The notes beneath the pieces were generated by a model. The model ran no database searches. It was not told the DNA's origin and was given only the letters and a program-made list of their open reading frames with translations. The translations under genes and the position numbers were made by a program. Positions 46,774-57,741 of a stretch of DNA of 64,000 nt are shown one piece after another. The stretch's first letter is position 1; each line of letters starts with the position of its first letter. The DNA comes from Sugiyamaella lignohabitans. Taxonomy: Eukaryota > Ascomycota > Dipodascomycetes > Dipodascales > Trichomonascaceae. The stretch covers positions 1 to 64,000 of the forward strand of contig NC_031672.1 in assembly GCF_001640025.1 (NCBI RefSeq), given 5' to 3'.

Positions 46774-49036
46774 TTTAGTTGAAACTGTGTGTAGAAAAAG
46801 TTAGTCGATGAATTAGTGTTATCAATTGGGTTGAAAAACAATAGATAGAAAAAGTTCGTTCTTCAATATATTAGCGTTGTGAATTTTGTTGAAAGACAAT
46901 GTGTAGGACAAAGGCAACTTGGGAAGGAAGACAAAAACAGAATATGCTGGAAGGTGTAGTAAGTGATTGGCGTTGTTTCGAAGAACGGAAAACAAAAGAG
47001 AAGCTGGGAATAAACAAGCTGCTCGAATATGAGGAGCAATGCAGTTTTTGGACCCTTACAGTACTGTTCCAAAAAGAAATAAATGATACAAGAATAGAAC
47101 TTGGCAGGCAATGAGAACTAATTTGTGATGCCAAGATAGATATAAAAGTACCGAGCAAAGGGGCAATTGATGGAGTGGTACCTCGGATTTGTAGTTTAAC
47201 GAATGTGCTAGTACGATAAAGGAAGCAGAAGCGTGGTACAAAAGTTAAAATTGAAAATCAACCGCACGCGGTCGCAATAGTAAAACAAATGTACAACGGC
47301 TTTTTTTCACAGTAATGTGCCGTAGATATTCGGCAGCAATTCGTGTTATTTAAGCTCAACCGTTGAACTACAGTATACAAGACAATGCCAATTGAATTTG
47401 AATGAAAAATATCAATCAAATAATGCCAAAAAATAGCCGTATTTAGGTTTCACAGAAATTATAATAAATCACTGATACAATTTGAAAAATGCGAATGCGA
47501 CCGTTTGACACTAATTTCCGATTAGCCAATTGAGACAATTATCAGATTTGGCCAAAAATAACTCCCCGCTTTTTAATTATGACTCTGCGCTAGTCTCTTT
47601 TCTTTGAGCCCTTGGATAATCAATAATGTCACCGCCCTGAACAAATATGCGGACTAAGAGTGTAAAAATAGTATCAACAGCTTACCACCTGCAGGATGAT
47701 GGAACACCACGAACGTCAATCTAACCGTTGAGCTGGGCGTCGACCAATGTGCTTGTGCCGTGACAGACCAACCACTGGACTACCTATTATTAGTTCTGAT
47801 TAGTGGCCTGATGTGATTTAGAGATGCCAGGTTCAGGTACACACACTATTGTTATGTACCTCTTCGATGTACTCCTACCACCAGCGCTTAATTACGACAC
47901 TGATGTCTATGTAATCTAGATGGAATTACCAATACAAACAACTGGTCTTATTCCTCACAAAATCTAGTCAAATCGGACCAAAGAAAAAAACTTGGTAAAG
48001 TAGTCTTTTTTAAAAAAAAGAACAATACCTGGAAAACCGAGCTCGGATGATTCGATTTGCAATTTATCTCCCTAGTCTATCTAAGAAAGGAGAAATAAGT
48101 AAACCTGTTGTTCTATAGCTTTGTACAGTTATCAGATTCACTGAATTATGTCACCAGATCGGATTGATCAATCAGTTGAAAGATAAAATGTTTGCAAAAA
48201 GCCTTCGATGGTGAGTGTATAATCTTACCAACCAAGCCAAGTTGAGTTTGGATGATGATCTGGCTTGAGATTCTGCTAATTATGTCTTCCTGCAGAACAC
48301 CACTGGTACTTGCTGCGCTTGATCCCAACATCCCTGCCCTATCAGGCCTGTAGCCGGGGTAAACGGCAACGCAGGGCCGACGCTCTTAAGCCCTGAGTTG
48401 ACGTGTTCTGCACAAATACCGCCACGCCGGTTTTTCTCCCAACGGCTATTTTTCACGAGTTGTGATATGAAAGAAGATCGGCAGGTTCTGTTTAATGAAT
48501 AACAGATCAAATCCAAAATGAGATATAGACACATTCACGGAGAACTGGTGCGACTTGGCTAAAACTCAGCTAAAACTCAGTTTTCTAATTAACATTCGAC
48601 TCTCAACAATAACTGCAAATATATAATTGACTAGATATTCCTTTGGAACATGAATGTTTTATTTCAAGACAGGATGCAATATTCATTGACATTCTATCAG
48701 TGGTAGGGTTCAGGAGCAGCTTAGAAAGTCACCCAGGATCGCTTTGCTCTCCTTGGCAGGAACCTAGATAGGGCTCAACTAGCTCGAATAGCATCGAAGC
48801 TGATTATACTCTACGCTAAAATTATCTCGAGAAGATGAAAGACAAGTTGATAAGAAATAAAATACCACAATAAAACATAGAAGGCCTGTGCGGCTATTAT
48901 CGACCCGCCGCACATTACAATGCAGGGAAGCAGAAGTAATGAAAAATTCCCGTTAACGGTACATATTCGACCACGATCCTGAGTTAACTAAGTGCCATCA
49001 GGGACATTTTTGTATAAAAGGTCCAGAATATTAAAG
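46774..49036. other. Long gene-free region upstream of SLT2 and RPB8
   Basis: 2.2 kb shared by the divergent SLT2 and RPB8. Frames are short and unrecognised. Most is AT-rich (47280-48130). A sharply more GC-rich patch at about 48290-48440 stands out and contains hairpins; see the separate entry. No tRNA cloverleaf found. Confidence 0.5.
48225..48440. other. GC-rich structured patch, possible ncRNA or promoter island
   Basis: Within an AT-rich spacer this patch contains a 7-bp stem CAAGCCA...TGGCTTG (about 48234-48265) and GCCG-GGGTAAA-CGGC (about 48353-48367), and GC content is clearly higher than around it. I compared it by eye with U1-U6 snRNA, RNase P/MRP and SRP RNA signatures and saw no convincing match. 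Strand unknown. Confidence 0.2.
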
Positions 49037-49653
49037 ATGTCAGCCACTCTATTTGACGACATTTTCAAAGTGACCTCGGTCGATTCCTCGAGATATGACC
49101 GGGTATCTAGAATTACTGGCCAGTCCTCGACCAGTGCCGACATCCACCTAACTCTTGACGTCAACACGGAACTCTTTCCCGTTACAAAGGGCACTACTCT
49201 GACCGTAGCTGTTGCACAAACCATTTCTTTAGATGGCGAACCATCCATTTCAAGTGCTGGCTGGAGAGAGCCCAAGGCCGGTGAGAAGTCCCTTGCTGAT
49301 GATTACGACTATGTCATGTACGGAACTGTGTATAAATTCGAAGAATCTTCTGCCGACAAAATGTGAGTATCGTCATTGTGCCTATTTTACTTTGAACTTC
49401 TCCTTGAGCTTTGTAGTTTTTAGACTTTGAGCCAGTTTAGTTGTCCCGCTTAACTCAAATGAAGTAACAGTAACGGCGAGGATCTGGAGAAGCTCTAGGT
49501 CCGAGAAGCAAGCTGACCTGCCAATGAGCTTGTTACTAACTTTACAGCTCTGTTTATACCTCTTTTGGTGGATTGTTGATGTGTTTGGAGGGTAACTATA
49601 GACGACTCTCCAGCCTCAAACAGGAAAATGTGTACCTCCTGATTAGAAGGTAG
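49037..49653 (+). CDS. RPB8: RNA polymerase I/II/III shared subunit Rpb8, two exons
   Basis: Common 14.5-kDa subunit (ABC14.5) of all three nuclear RNA polymerases. Coding is join(49037..49362,49548..49653), 143 residues. The 185-nt intron has GTGAGT, TACTAAC and CAG; the splice joins ADKM-type reading to [21 protein letters not shown], as in the family. Start [16 protein letters not shown] and the block [19 protein letters not shown] are hallmarks, and the protein ends [10 protein letters not shown] like other fungal Rpb8. CTG encodes a conserved Leu in the last line, which supports a standard genetic code. Convergent with VMA16, 173 bp between stops. Confidence 0.97.
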
Positions 49654-49826
49654 AGGAGCTAAGATAGGAGTGAGCTAGGGTTCTCTGCATTCATGTGTAT
49701 CTGTATTTATATTATTAATGAAAAAAGTGTTCTTGATAGACATAACCATATTGCCGCCTATATTTGAGATGTATTATTTTACATGGCCTGGTCCTATGTG
49801 ATGTATGCCTACTGAGGTTTGACTCG

Positions 49827-50894
49827 TTACTGGAATTCGCCAGCTTTACCAGCCATTAAAAGACCCACGATAAGGCCAAAGAGACCTAACACACTACCGA
49901 AAATCTCAATGACAAGAATCTTGACGAAAAGAGACGAGTCAGCGGCATCTGAGATAGCAGCAGTAGCACCTGTGACACCGACTGCCAGACCACAGATTAG
50001 GTTACCGAATCCGACGGTTAAACCTGCCCAGAACAGAGCGTATCCTAAACATGTTAGAAGATTCAATTCTTGACACAGCGCTTTCAGAACATGAACATGG
50101 TTCTCCTATCAAATATACTTACCAGTATACAGGTTCTCCTTAGTGTACATCGATGATTCCGACACATAGGTCAGCTTGGATGAGAAAACAATTGCCCTTC
50201 GGTTGTTAGTTAAAAGTCATATACGGCATGAATGGTGGAAGGATGACTTACATGATAAGACCATAGATTGCAACAACTTCACAGAAAATAATGCTGATAA
50301 GATTTTTCGTAGTGATACGGGGAGTTTTTACACCAGCACCAAGGATACTAGAACCTGTAATGAAAATGCCCCTGGAGAGTTAGTAACTGAATCTTTTGTA
50401 CGTTCCTGTTTTACATTTAGAGGCAATGATATCCTGTCGGAGTGAATCGTCCCAGACATCAAATGTGGAACAGCATTAGCTATATCTCATACAAGATAGA
50501 GTACTCTATACGTGACCAGAACCTCGATACGTGACCAGATAAGACTGACTTACCAGGCAGCGCCAACAACACTCAACCCAATACACAAAGAGACTCCGAG
50601 AAGGGCCCAAAGATAAGGCGACGTTGTGGAAAGAAAGTGGCCAACATTGAACTGTTCTCCTTCACCAGTGAACAATTGATCTATAAATAGAGTGTTAGGG
50701 CTTATCGCGTCGGTTTAGCTGAAGGTTCACAAATACAGGACATGAATTCTCTTCGGTAGTTCCATATTCCTTACTGATCGTGAAGTAAATTAGATGAGAC
50801 CAAGCAAGCTGTGAGACCAGACGGTCTGATACTTACACCCGCCAATAGTAAGAATGCCAGCAAATGCCAAGCTACCTAGAGTATAAGCTCCCAT
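49827..50894 (-). CDS. VMA16: V-ATPase proteolipid c-double-prime subunit Vma16, five exons
   Basis: Membrane-ring subunit of the vacuolar H+-ATPase. Coding is complement(join(49827..50044,50123..50196,50252..50371,50554..50680,50837..50894)), 198 residues. Introns are 78, 55, 182 and 156 nt. Most have GTAAGT donors and CTAAC branches; the intron at 50197-50251 ends in AAG rather than CAG or TAG. Exon joins give [36 protein letters not shown] and [13 protein letters not shown], all typical of Vma16 rather than Vma3/Vma11. Essential Glu lies in [11 protein letters not shown]; a second acid is in [11 protein letters not shown]. The first of the five helices found in S. cerevisiae is short here, starting [13 protein letters not shown]. 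Confidence 0.95.
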
Positions 50895-51419
50895 GGCGGT
50901 TGAGTTTGTTTGATGTCGCTTATATGATGTTGGTGAGAGTAGTGATGGTCGCCTTGGGCTCGATATGTTCTTGATTGTGAATTGGTTGGCTGGGGGGCAT
51001 GTTAGTTGTATTCTAATATCGAGTTGTCACGTGGTTCTGTCGACTTATAAGAGGACTCTACGGTTCAGCAAGGAAGGTTAGACAACTCAATTGGCAATGA
51101 CTCTTAGTCTTTTTATTTTATATACGTAAAATAAGTTTCAAACACATTGTGGATTTGCTTATCTATTTCTTCTCAGAAACCTATTGGCCTGTGATGCGCA
51201 AAAATACCACATGCTTGAGGTAGACCAAAACGTGCGTTGATGGGTATAGTGGTCAGTGAAATTAAATTCGTTTGTCCACAACCTTCCTCAAATGTTAAGC
51301 TTTGAAATCAAGTAATGCTGCTACATTTTCCACTGACGGTTGTTTCGGGAAAGTACAAAAAAAAAAAAGAAAAAAAAAATCATCGATACTAGGCTACAAA
51401 GTTGACAAAAAATTATCAA
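50895..51419. other. VMA16 upstream region
   Basis: About 520 bp between VMA16 and tRNA-Gly. It contains a GTCACGTGG box at about 51027-51035 (bHLH-type CACGTG core) and a poly(A) tract near 51358-51380. No coding frame supported. Confidence 0.45.
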
Positions 51420-51490
51420 TGCGTTAACCCGGAATCGAACCGGGGGCTCATCGATGGCAACGATGAATTTTACCACTAAACCATTAACGC
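51420..51490 (-). tRNA. tRNA-Gly(GCC)
   Basis: Minus-strand cloverleaf of 71 nt including A73. Acceptor GCGTTAA pairs with TTAACGC; anticodon stem CATCG/CGATG holds loop TTGCCAT, anticodon GCC. T-arm CCCGG-TTCGATT-CCGGG. Nearly the same as yeast tRNA-Gly(GCC). Followed by a T6 terminator. No intron. Confidence 0.97.
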
Positions 51491-52537
51491 CTTGTATGAG
51501 TTGAGTTCTCCCACAAATTTAATCAAGCTTAGGTCCGCATTATTAAGCTCCTTGATTTGTAGCCAATCAACCCCTAATTTATCTGTAATTACCTCGTTTA
51601 TCATCATTCTCTTGGTATGGAGGTTTCCCAAGGTTTTTGGGGTGCGATTTAGTGCTTACATTTTGTGTTGTGTGTACTTTTATGTAAAGAACTTGAGATG
51701 CATATAAGGTGCCTGTTGTATTCTGACGCCAGAAGCTGTTAAGATCAAAATATATTTATTGGGAATTGACAGATTCAGTGACAGGGAACTCCCAGTTTCA
51801 CACACCCTATAAAGGTCGCGTACCCTGATTGTCGGACGTCAGAGAATAGGGCACGCATGATAAAACGAGAGACAGACCACGAAATAGAGCATTGTCACAG
51901 CTATATCCAATAAGTAACCTCAGATGCAAGACCCGGATACAATAAAGTGACTGAATTATCCACGGCCAAAGCCCAGGAAACAGCCTAATATGATTGATTC
52001 CACCCAGTCCCATATTTGTTTATAGCCTGTGATACAACATACCGTTAAGCCGTCTCAACAAGCCGACGGCCGAGAGCGCAAACCGCCTGGGTATCACTGG
52101 CGCCAATGACACATTAAACTAGAGCCAATCATCAAGTGACCATGTGGACCAAAGTGCATAAGAACTCCCCTCTCCTTATAGACTCCGATTCATGATGAAA
52201 ATCAATCTCAGAAGACAAGTTGAAAGGAGGGCTGTACCGATTTTTTCCATTTAACCATTAGATTCAACATGGTAGTTACTATGTCATATACGCAAGCGAG
52301 AGAGAGAGCACCAAAAGCTACTATAGAATAACCAGCCTTATTTTTTGCGATCGGTGCATATGTGAAAATGGACTCGGTTATGCACATCGGCGTCGATCGC
52401 CGATGCATAATGCAGGTCCACCAAATCTAGACAGGTACCGACCAACCCCTTAAAATCAGAGCCGATTTCTACAAAATTAATATAAACCCCTGGTTTACCA
52501 TGGCATAAACAACAGCATCTCTATTGGAATTTATCCC
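51491..52537. other. Intergenic, no gene seen
   Basis: About 1 kb upstream of the aspartyl protease. Small frames only. A TATAAAC box near 52490 suits the protease start at 52538. Confidence 0.5.
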
Positions 52538-53896
52538 ATGATAGGTAACAACGCTTTACTTTTTGTGTCAGCATTGGCCTGCACGGGGGCATTCGCTCTT
52601 TCTGACAATACAACTAGCCAAGTGCCCAAGAAAACCGGAAGTGGCTACGTTCTGACAGATATTGTAGGCAAAAGAGCCGACGCACATCCAAATCCAAGAA
52701 TTTATCAATATCCCCAATTTCTGCCTGATGTAGTCGACACTCTGTTAGGTGACAACATTCTGGGTAACATTTTGCTCAAAGAAAGATCAGACCCTGCTCC
52801 AGTTCCGGTCTCAAATAAGTTCTCATATTATGAAATTGATATCGAAGTGGGAACCCCGGGCCAACAGTTGTCTCTTATTCTAGACACTGGATCAAGTGAC
52901 CTTTGGGGTGTTTCAACTTCCGACATTAGATGTTCCAACAATGGTCAGGGCAGTTTAGACTGTTCTCAAAACACATTTAATCAGGAGAAGTCATCAACAT
53001 GGCAAGTCAACAGTAGTGCACCTAACTTTGGGATTCAGTACGTAGATGGCTCGGGTGCTAAAGGAGTGTGGGGTAATGATGTCGTCAGTTTTGGAGATGT
53101 TTCCCTGGACTCCTGCTCATTTGGACTAGCCACGGACTCCAACTCAAGTACTGGAATTATGGGTATTGCATTCCCCGGACAAGAGTCCACCCCCTATCCA
53201 TATCCAAATGTACCTCAATTGCTCAAAGACCAAGGCTATATTGAAACAGTAGCATACTCTCTTTGGCTCAATGATGTCCAAGCATCGACTGGAAATATAC
53301 TTTTTGGAGCGGTTGACCACGGCAAATATGATGGTCCTCTTTATACCATTCCTATAATTAACACCGGAAGTGGATCAGAACCATGGGATATGGCAGTTAC
53401 CTTCTCAAATATTACTGTCTGCCTTGGCGGAGTTTTCAGCACAATTGAGTTTACAGAAGGAACTGTGATACTAGACTCAGGAACTACATTTTCGTACCTT
53501 CCCTCAAACATGGTTCAACCAATTTTAAAGGGTTTAAATGCTCAATATAACAGTGATATTAGTGGATACACAGTACCATGCGATGTGGATGATGGCGGTT
53601 TCATTGAATTTAATTTAGACGGCGCCATAGTGGTTGTTCTCATACAGGAGTTTCTTCTTCATCTCAAAACCGCTAGTGGTGACATTGCATATCAGAATGG
53701 CAAACCTCTTTGCCAAGTTGGCTTGGTGGAACAGGACGATGCCAATAGCATACATATTTTGGGAGATACCTTTTTGAGGAGCGCCTATGTCGTATATGAT
53801 CTCCAAAACTATGAGATTTCTATGGCAAACTCTGCTTTGAACTCGTCATTTTCAGATATAGAGGTGATTGGCAGCGGTGGAGTGCGCGCTCTTTAA
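52538..53896 (+). CDS. Secreted pepsin-type aspartyl protease
   Basis: Secreted or cell-wall aspartic endopeptidase (family A1, SAP/yapsin-like). The protein is 452 residues. Signal peptide about 1-20 (MIGNNALLFVSALACTGAFA), then a propeptide with dibasic sites (GKR at 44-46, KER at 81-83) suited to Kex2 processing. Catalytic Asp116 is in LDTGSSDLWG and Asp313 in LDSGTTFSYL. The flap Tyr is likely in FGIQYVDGSGAKG. Two Cys pairs fit the SAP pattern. The C-terminus (GSGGVRAL) shows no strong hydrophobic GPI-attachment tail, so a soluble secreted form is favoured. Intronless. Confidence 0.92.
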   Translation: MIGNNALLFVSALACTGAFALSDNTTSQVPKKTGSGYVLTDIVGKRADAHPNPRIYQYPQFLPDVVDTLLGDNILGNILLKERSDPAPVPVSNKFSYYEIDIEVGTPGQQLSLILDTGSSDLWGVSTSDIRCSNNGQGSLDCSQNTFNQEKSSTWQVNSSAPNFGIQYVDGSGAKGVWGNDVVSFGDVSLDSCSFGLATDSNSSTGIMGIAFPGQESTPYPYPNVPQLLKDQGYIETVAYSLWLNDVQASTGNILFGAVDHGKYDGPLYTIPIINTGSGSEPWDMAVTFSNITVCLGGVFSTIEFTEGTVILDSGTTFSYLPSNMVQPILKGLNAQYNSDISGYTVPCDVDDGGFIEFNLDGAIVVVLIQEFLLHLKTASGDIAYQNGKPLCQVGLVEQDDANSIHILGDTFLRSAYVVYDLQNYEISMANSALNSSFSDIEVIGSGGVRAL

Positions 53897-54210
53897 GAAG
53901 TGCATGATGATTATTTTAATTTGCTTGGTATAAATATACCAGTCACGACTTGTTTTAATATGTTTGATTTATATACCAGTAACTGTTTTATCTCTGTATG
54001 AGTTGTATATCTACTAATTCTTAATATTTGTTGTTGTTCGCTGCAGGTTAACTGAAAGGGAAGAAGAAAAAGAAAATAAGGACACATGCATCCCAATTAG
54101 TTGAGTTGCGATCAAACGTTGAACATCAAACCTTCTAACATTGGAATGAGTTCCACAACCAACTTCACTCAACAAATATATATGAAATCAAGCAAAAAAA
54201 TTAAGGTGAA

Positions 54211-54303
54211 TGCGAATTCTGCGGATCGAACGCAGGACCTCCAGATATCAGCGACTGAAGTCAAATCTTCAGTCTGGCGCTCTCCCAACTGAGCTAAATC
54301 CGC
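54211..54303 (-). tRNA. tRNA-Phe(GAA) with 20-nt intron
   Basis: Exons match the standard yeast sequence almost exactly (GCGGATTTAGCTCAGTTGGG at the 5' end). Anticodon loop CTGAAG plus A38 gives GAA. The 20-nt intron after position 37 contains CTTCAG, which can pair with the anticodon as in yeast. Total 93 nt including A73; T7 terminator follows. Confidence 0.97.
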
Positions 54304-55159
54304 GAACTTGCTGAATGAACGAGCCAATTTTCTTCGTGAGACCATGCTGTGACCTAGAGAATTTGCCTCAGAGGAGTGATTGAAAAAAGGCATATATCTT
54401 AATCTCCTCAGGGATATATGGCCTTCTAACTACCAGTAACACTATACTATCATTTACCCATGTTTTTGGGCCTTGTACTGCTCCACTATGCATCATATTC
54501 CCCTGATCCGGGCGAAGGGAGCGCTATATCAAACGCAATAACAAAGTCTTTTTCTGGGAAAATTCCGCTTATTAGTTGGAGCTGTGTTGAGAAGGGTTTC
54601 GAGTGCCTAAAGCGAGTTGAGTTTGCTTGCCAATTTGGCCCGCCGCTTAGTTAATGACGCTTCTCCGTTGAGAGACTTATTCATTATGATGCAGTAACAC
54701 ACAACAACCTAACAGAGAGAACGGTCATTACATAGGAACAGAGAGGCTTGTGGTCAAGCTAGTAGCCTCAAAAGGGACCCCAGTTGAGTTTCTTTGAGTA
54801 TTCGAGCGGAATTTCCGTCGTGCATATCTGATCATCTCGGGTTTCCAGTCCCAACGGTGATGTCCGCTTGGTCATTTTATACGGTTCGCCTCCCAAACTA
54901 TCCATTATCAAACAATCTAGTCATATAACAGGAGTTGCTTATGCTTATCATCCCAAAAATTGTTGGTAATAGGGGTCAGCAGTATCACAACAATCAACGG
55001 TAGTTGAATACGATGTGCAGAAAAAGAAAAGTTTCACTCCGCGGAGATCCGTCGACAGAGTTTATTGAGACTAATATTTCTAGAAATCCTTGGACTATTT
55101 AATATCAAACAATCCGATGAACCACCGATTCCATCAATTGAATATATACTGACCCAAAA
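54304..55159. other. Upstream region of the DHA1 transporter
   Basis: About 850 bp with no supported frame. It carries the PDRE listed separately at 55038-55045. Confidence 0.5.
55038..55045. promoter_or_regulatory. Perfect pleiotropic drug response element TCCGCGGA
   Basis: The palindrome TCCGCGGA is the consensus site of Pdr1/Pdr3-type zinc-cluster activators. It lies 114 bp upstream of the ATG of a DHA1 multidrug-type transporter, where a functional site would be expected. Confidence 0.6.
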
Positions 55160-56650
55160 ATGAACATACCAACTGCTGAGAAATTATCTGACCTCGAAAA
55201 AGGTCCTGAACCTCACCCGGTATCGTCGTTACAAGACTCGACGGGAACAGGAACAGGGCCTAGTCCAATAATTCATGTCAAAGCTTTCGAAGAGGGCGAT
55301 CCAGAAAATCCTCACAACTTTCCATTATCTAGGAAATTATATCATACCATAGTTTTGGTGCTATTCTGTTTTACTTGTTCAATGTCTTCTGCAATGTACA
55401 CACCTGCCCTAGGGGATATAGAGGAAAAGTATAATGTTACGAGAGAAGTGGCCCTCATGAGTACCGGAGTTCTTCTAATGGGATTTATTATTGGTCCGAT
55501 TATATGGAGTGCAGTAAATGAAGCATTTGGTAGATGGTACTCTTGGACAATTGGGTTTTTCTTATTTCAATTGTTCCAAATTCCTACAGGTGTTGATCCA
55601 AATTTCCGCACACTTTTGGTGGGTAGATTTTTTCAGGGTCTGTTTGGAGTGAGTACCTTGGTGACCTTTGGGGCCTCTATGAGTGATATTTGGGGATATA
55701 AAACTAGAGGGTTTAGTGCCGCAATTGCTGTGTTCAGTATTTTCGCTGCTCCAGCTCTGGGTCCATTTATTGGATCATTGTTAGTTGAATTCGCAGGATT
55801 TGGATATATTTCTTGGTTAGTGATGATGCTGGGTGCAATTTTGCTGGTCTTAAATATGTTTGTGAAAGAGACTGCAGCCCCAGTGATATTCCATAGAAAA
55901 GCTATTAGAATGCGAAAGGAAGGTTTGAATGCTAGAGCTCCTATTGAAGAGGTGCCTCCAACTCTAATGAATTTAGCTACAAAGTACTGCATTCGTCCCT
56001 TTATTATGTTGGTAGAAGATAAGGCTCTGGCCTTTCTATGTGTTTACGCTGGTATTTCCTATGGGTTGCTTTATACCATCTTGATTGCATTGCCCGTGAC
56101 ATTCGCAGAATACCGCCATTTTTCGTTTATTCCTACTTATCTCCCAAGTATTGCAGTTCTGGTTGGAGTTGTGATAACCTCATTACATTTGTGTGTGACC
56201 AACGGAGCATACATTCGTGCCGCTGAAAAAGCCGGTGTGTTGATGCTACCCGACCAACGACTAAAACCTATGATGTGTGGTGCCATTTTTCTTCCAATTG
56301 GTTTATTTATCTTTGGATGGACAGCCCCATTCACTAATGTTCATTGGATGGGCCCTATTGTTGGTGCTGCTATTGTAGGATATGCGACTTCTATTATCTT
56401 TATTGCGGCCATTATGTACATGATCGAGTCATATGGCCATTTTGCATCGTCTGCCTTTGCTGCTAATGCAATAATCCGATCTATGGTTGCAGTGTTGTTT
56501 TTGCTAGTTTTTTCGCGGATGGTAGAAGCAATGACTTTGCAAGGTGCATTCTCGTTTTTCGGCGGCATATCCATCCTTATCGCACCCGGTCCGTTTATCC
56601 TTTTCAAATATGGGAAGGTATGGAGATCCCTATCTAAATGGACTCCTTAA
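55160..56650 (+). CDS. MFS DHA1-family multidrug/polyamine antiporter
   Basis: Drug:H+ antiporter of the DHA1 group, 496 residues, plasma membrane, twelve membrane segments. A 50-residue cytosolic start ends with the family signature DPENPHNFPLSRK. TM1 carries SMSSAMYTPALGDIEEKY. Motif A-like NEAFGRW lies between TM2 and TM3, and LLVGRFFQGLFG and APALGPFIGSLL (motif C) are clear. The central loop has VKETAAPVI. The PDQRLKPMM motif before TM9 is typical of this group. Substrates could be azoles, polyamines or quinidine-like compounds; sequence alone cannot choose. A PDRE upstream suggests drug induction. Intronless. Confidence 0.9.
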   Translation: MNIPTAEKLSDLEKGPEPHPVSSLQDSTGTGTGPSPIIHVKAFEEGDPENPHNFPLSRKLYHTIVLVLFCFTCSMSSAMYTPALGDIEEKYNVTREVALMSTGVLLMGFIIGPIIWSAVNEAFGRWYSWTIGFFLFQLFQIPTGVDPNFRTLLVGRFFQGLFGVSTLVTFGASMSDIWGYKTRGFSAAIAVFSIFAAPALGPFIGSLLVEFAGFGYISWLVMMLGAILLVLNMFVKETAAPVIFHRKAIRMRKEGLNARAPIEEVPPTLMNLATKYCIRPFIMLVEDKALAFLCVYAGISYGLLYTILIALPVTFAEYRHFSFIPTYLPSIAVLVGVVITSLHLCVTNGAYIRAAEKAGVLMLPDQRLKPMMCGAIFLPIGLFIFGWTAPFTNVHWMGPIVGAAIVGYATSIIFIAAIMYMIESYGHFASSAFAANAIIRSMVAVLFLLVFSRMVEAMTLQGAFSFFGGISILIAPGPFILFKYGKVWRSLSKWTP

Positions 56651-57050
56651 TTCAAGATGTGAAATACTTTTATTTCCGAAGGTTTATCGACTGATATAAT
56701 ATTTTTTGTTAATTTTATAGATTAATTATTTCTGCACTATGGTGTCTAGTGAGGATGCTAATCAAGAGATTAGTTATTGTCTGTGGGTGGTTTGCAGAAT
56801 CCTCAACCTCATCAATATATATTTTATATATCCCCTGCTGATCTAATTTAGAATTATTTTAGAAGAAGGAATAAAAAAGCCTAAATAGATCATCTGCATG
56901 GATTTTAGCAAAACTCAGGGGAAAATGCAGGGTACATTTGACAGTGCATGATCCTAACAAGCCGCGCCGCACGAACGCCGCTGGTTGAAATGTGAACTTC
57001 ACGGTCTCAATTTTTCAGATCGCATACTGCTATTCAGTGTCCGAAACACA

Positions 57051-57665
57051 ATGAGAGCAACACAACTCTTAGCACGTAGCGAAAGGCTACTGGCCAGTGA
57101 AGTATTAGCTAATGCTAGACAACTAAAACTCGCTCAAGAAACAAATGTAGAGGCTCCTCAAAAAGGTGACGCTGTTACGAGTACGGAGAGTGCATCTAGA
57201 GATCCTTTCTATGCTCAACTGCCTTCTCCACTTCGAAAGTTTTTCGAGAAATATCCTCCATCTCCATTCAGAAAATACTCAGATAAGCCAACCAGTACTC
57301 ATGCTGAAGATGCCAATCCATTTTTACCAAATAAGCATCCAATCACAAACAGTTGGCACGACCCTAAATACTCATTACGTCGACAGGCTGATTTATATAA
57401 AATGGCCTATCGATTTGGCGTGACACATCTACTACCAAAGCTTGGTAATGGAAAGACATTTTACGAAGAAAAATACTTGACCAAGACTCCACCAGCTGGT
57501 GCTATGGCATTCAAGTTGAGTAAGGGTGAAAGAATTGCCCCAATAAGACAGAAGGAGGTTGATACTGCAATTGCCAAGGCTGACGAAACTATTGCAAAGG
57601 CCCGTGGTACTAAGTTTTTACGCAAGATTGAAAAGAAAAACAACCAAGGCAAGCGTTTTGTATGA
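57051..57665 (+). CDS. MRPL25: Mitochondrial large-subunit ribosomal protein mL59 (Mrpl25)
   Basis: Fungal-specific protein of the mitochondrial 54S subunit. The ATG at 57051 gives 204 residues with a presequence-like start MRATQLLARSERLL; in-frame upstream codons have no ATG. Core marks are LPSPLRKFFEKYPPSPF, NPFLPNKHPITNSWHDP and PKYSLRRQADLYKMAYRFGV, which define the mL59 domain. A basic C-terminal helix (RGTKFLRKIEKKNNQGKRFV) probably contacts rRNA. Convergent with the acyl-CoA synthetase gene, 76 bp between stops. Confidence 0.9.
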   Translation: MRATQLLARSERLLASEVLANARQLKLAQETNVEAPQKGDAVTSTESASRDPFYAQLPSPLRKFFEKYPPSPFRKYSDKPTSTHAEDANPFLPNKHPITNSWHDPKYSLRRQADLYKMAYRFGVTHLLPKLGNGKTFYEEKYLTKTPPAGAMAFKLSKGERIAPIRQKEVDTAIAKADETIAKARGTKFLRKIEKKNNQGKRFV

Positions 57666-57741
57666 GCATATGTAAATATTTTGTAAATAAATTCATGACT
57701 ATTTAGGTGTATACCCTACATATGCATTCTTACCCCAGTTT

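Noticed and set aside
46871..47158. Ser/Phe-rich minus-strand ORFs upstream of SLT2
   Set aside because: Low-complexity translation of a CT-rich leader, overlapping in two frames; no domain and no conserved pattern.
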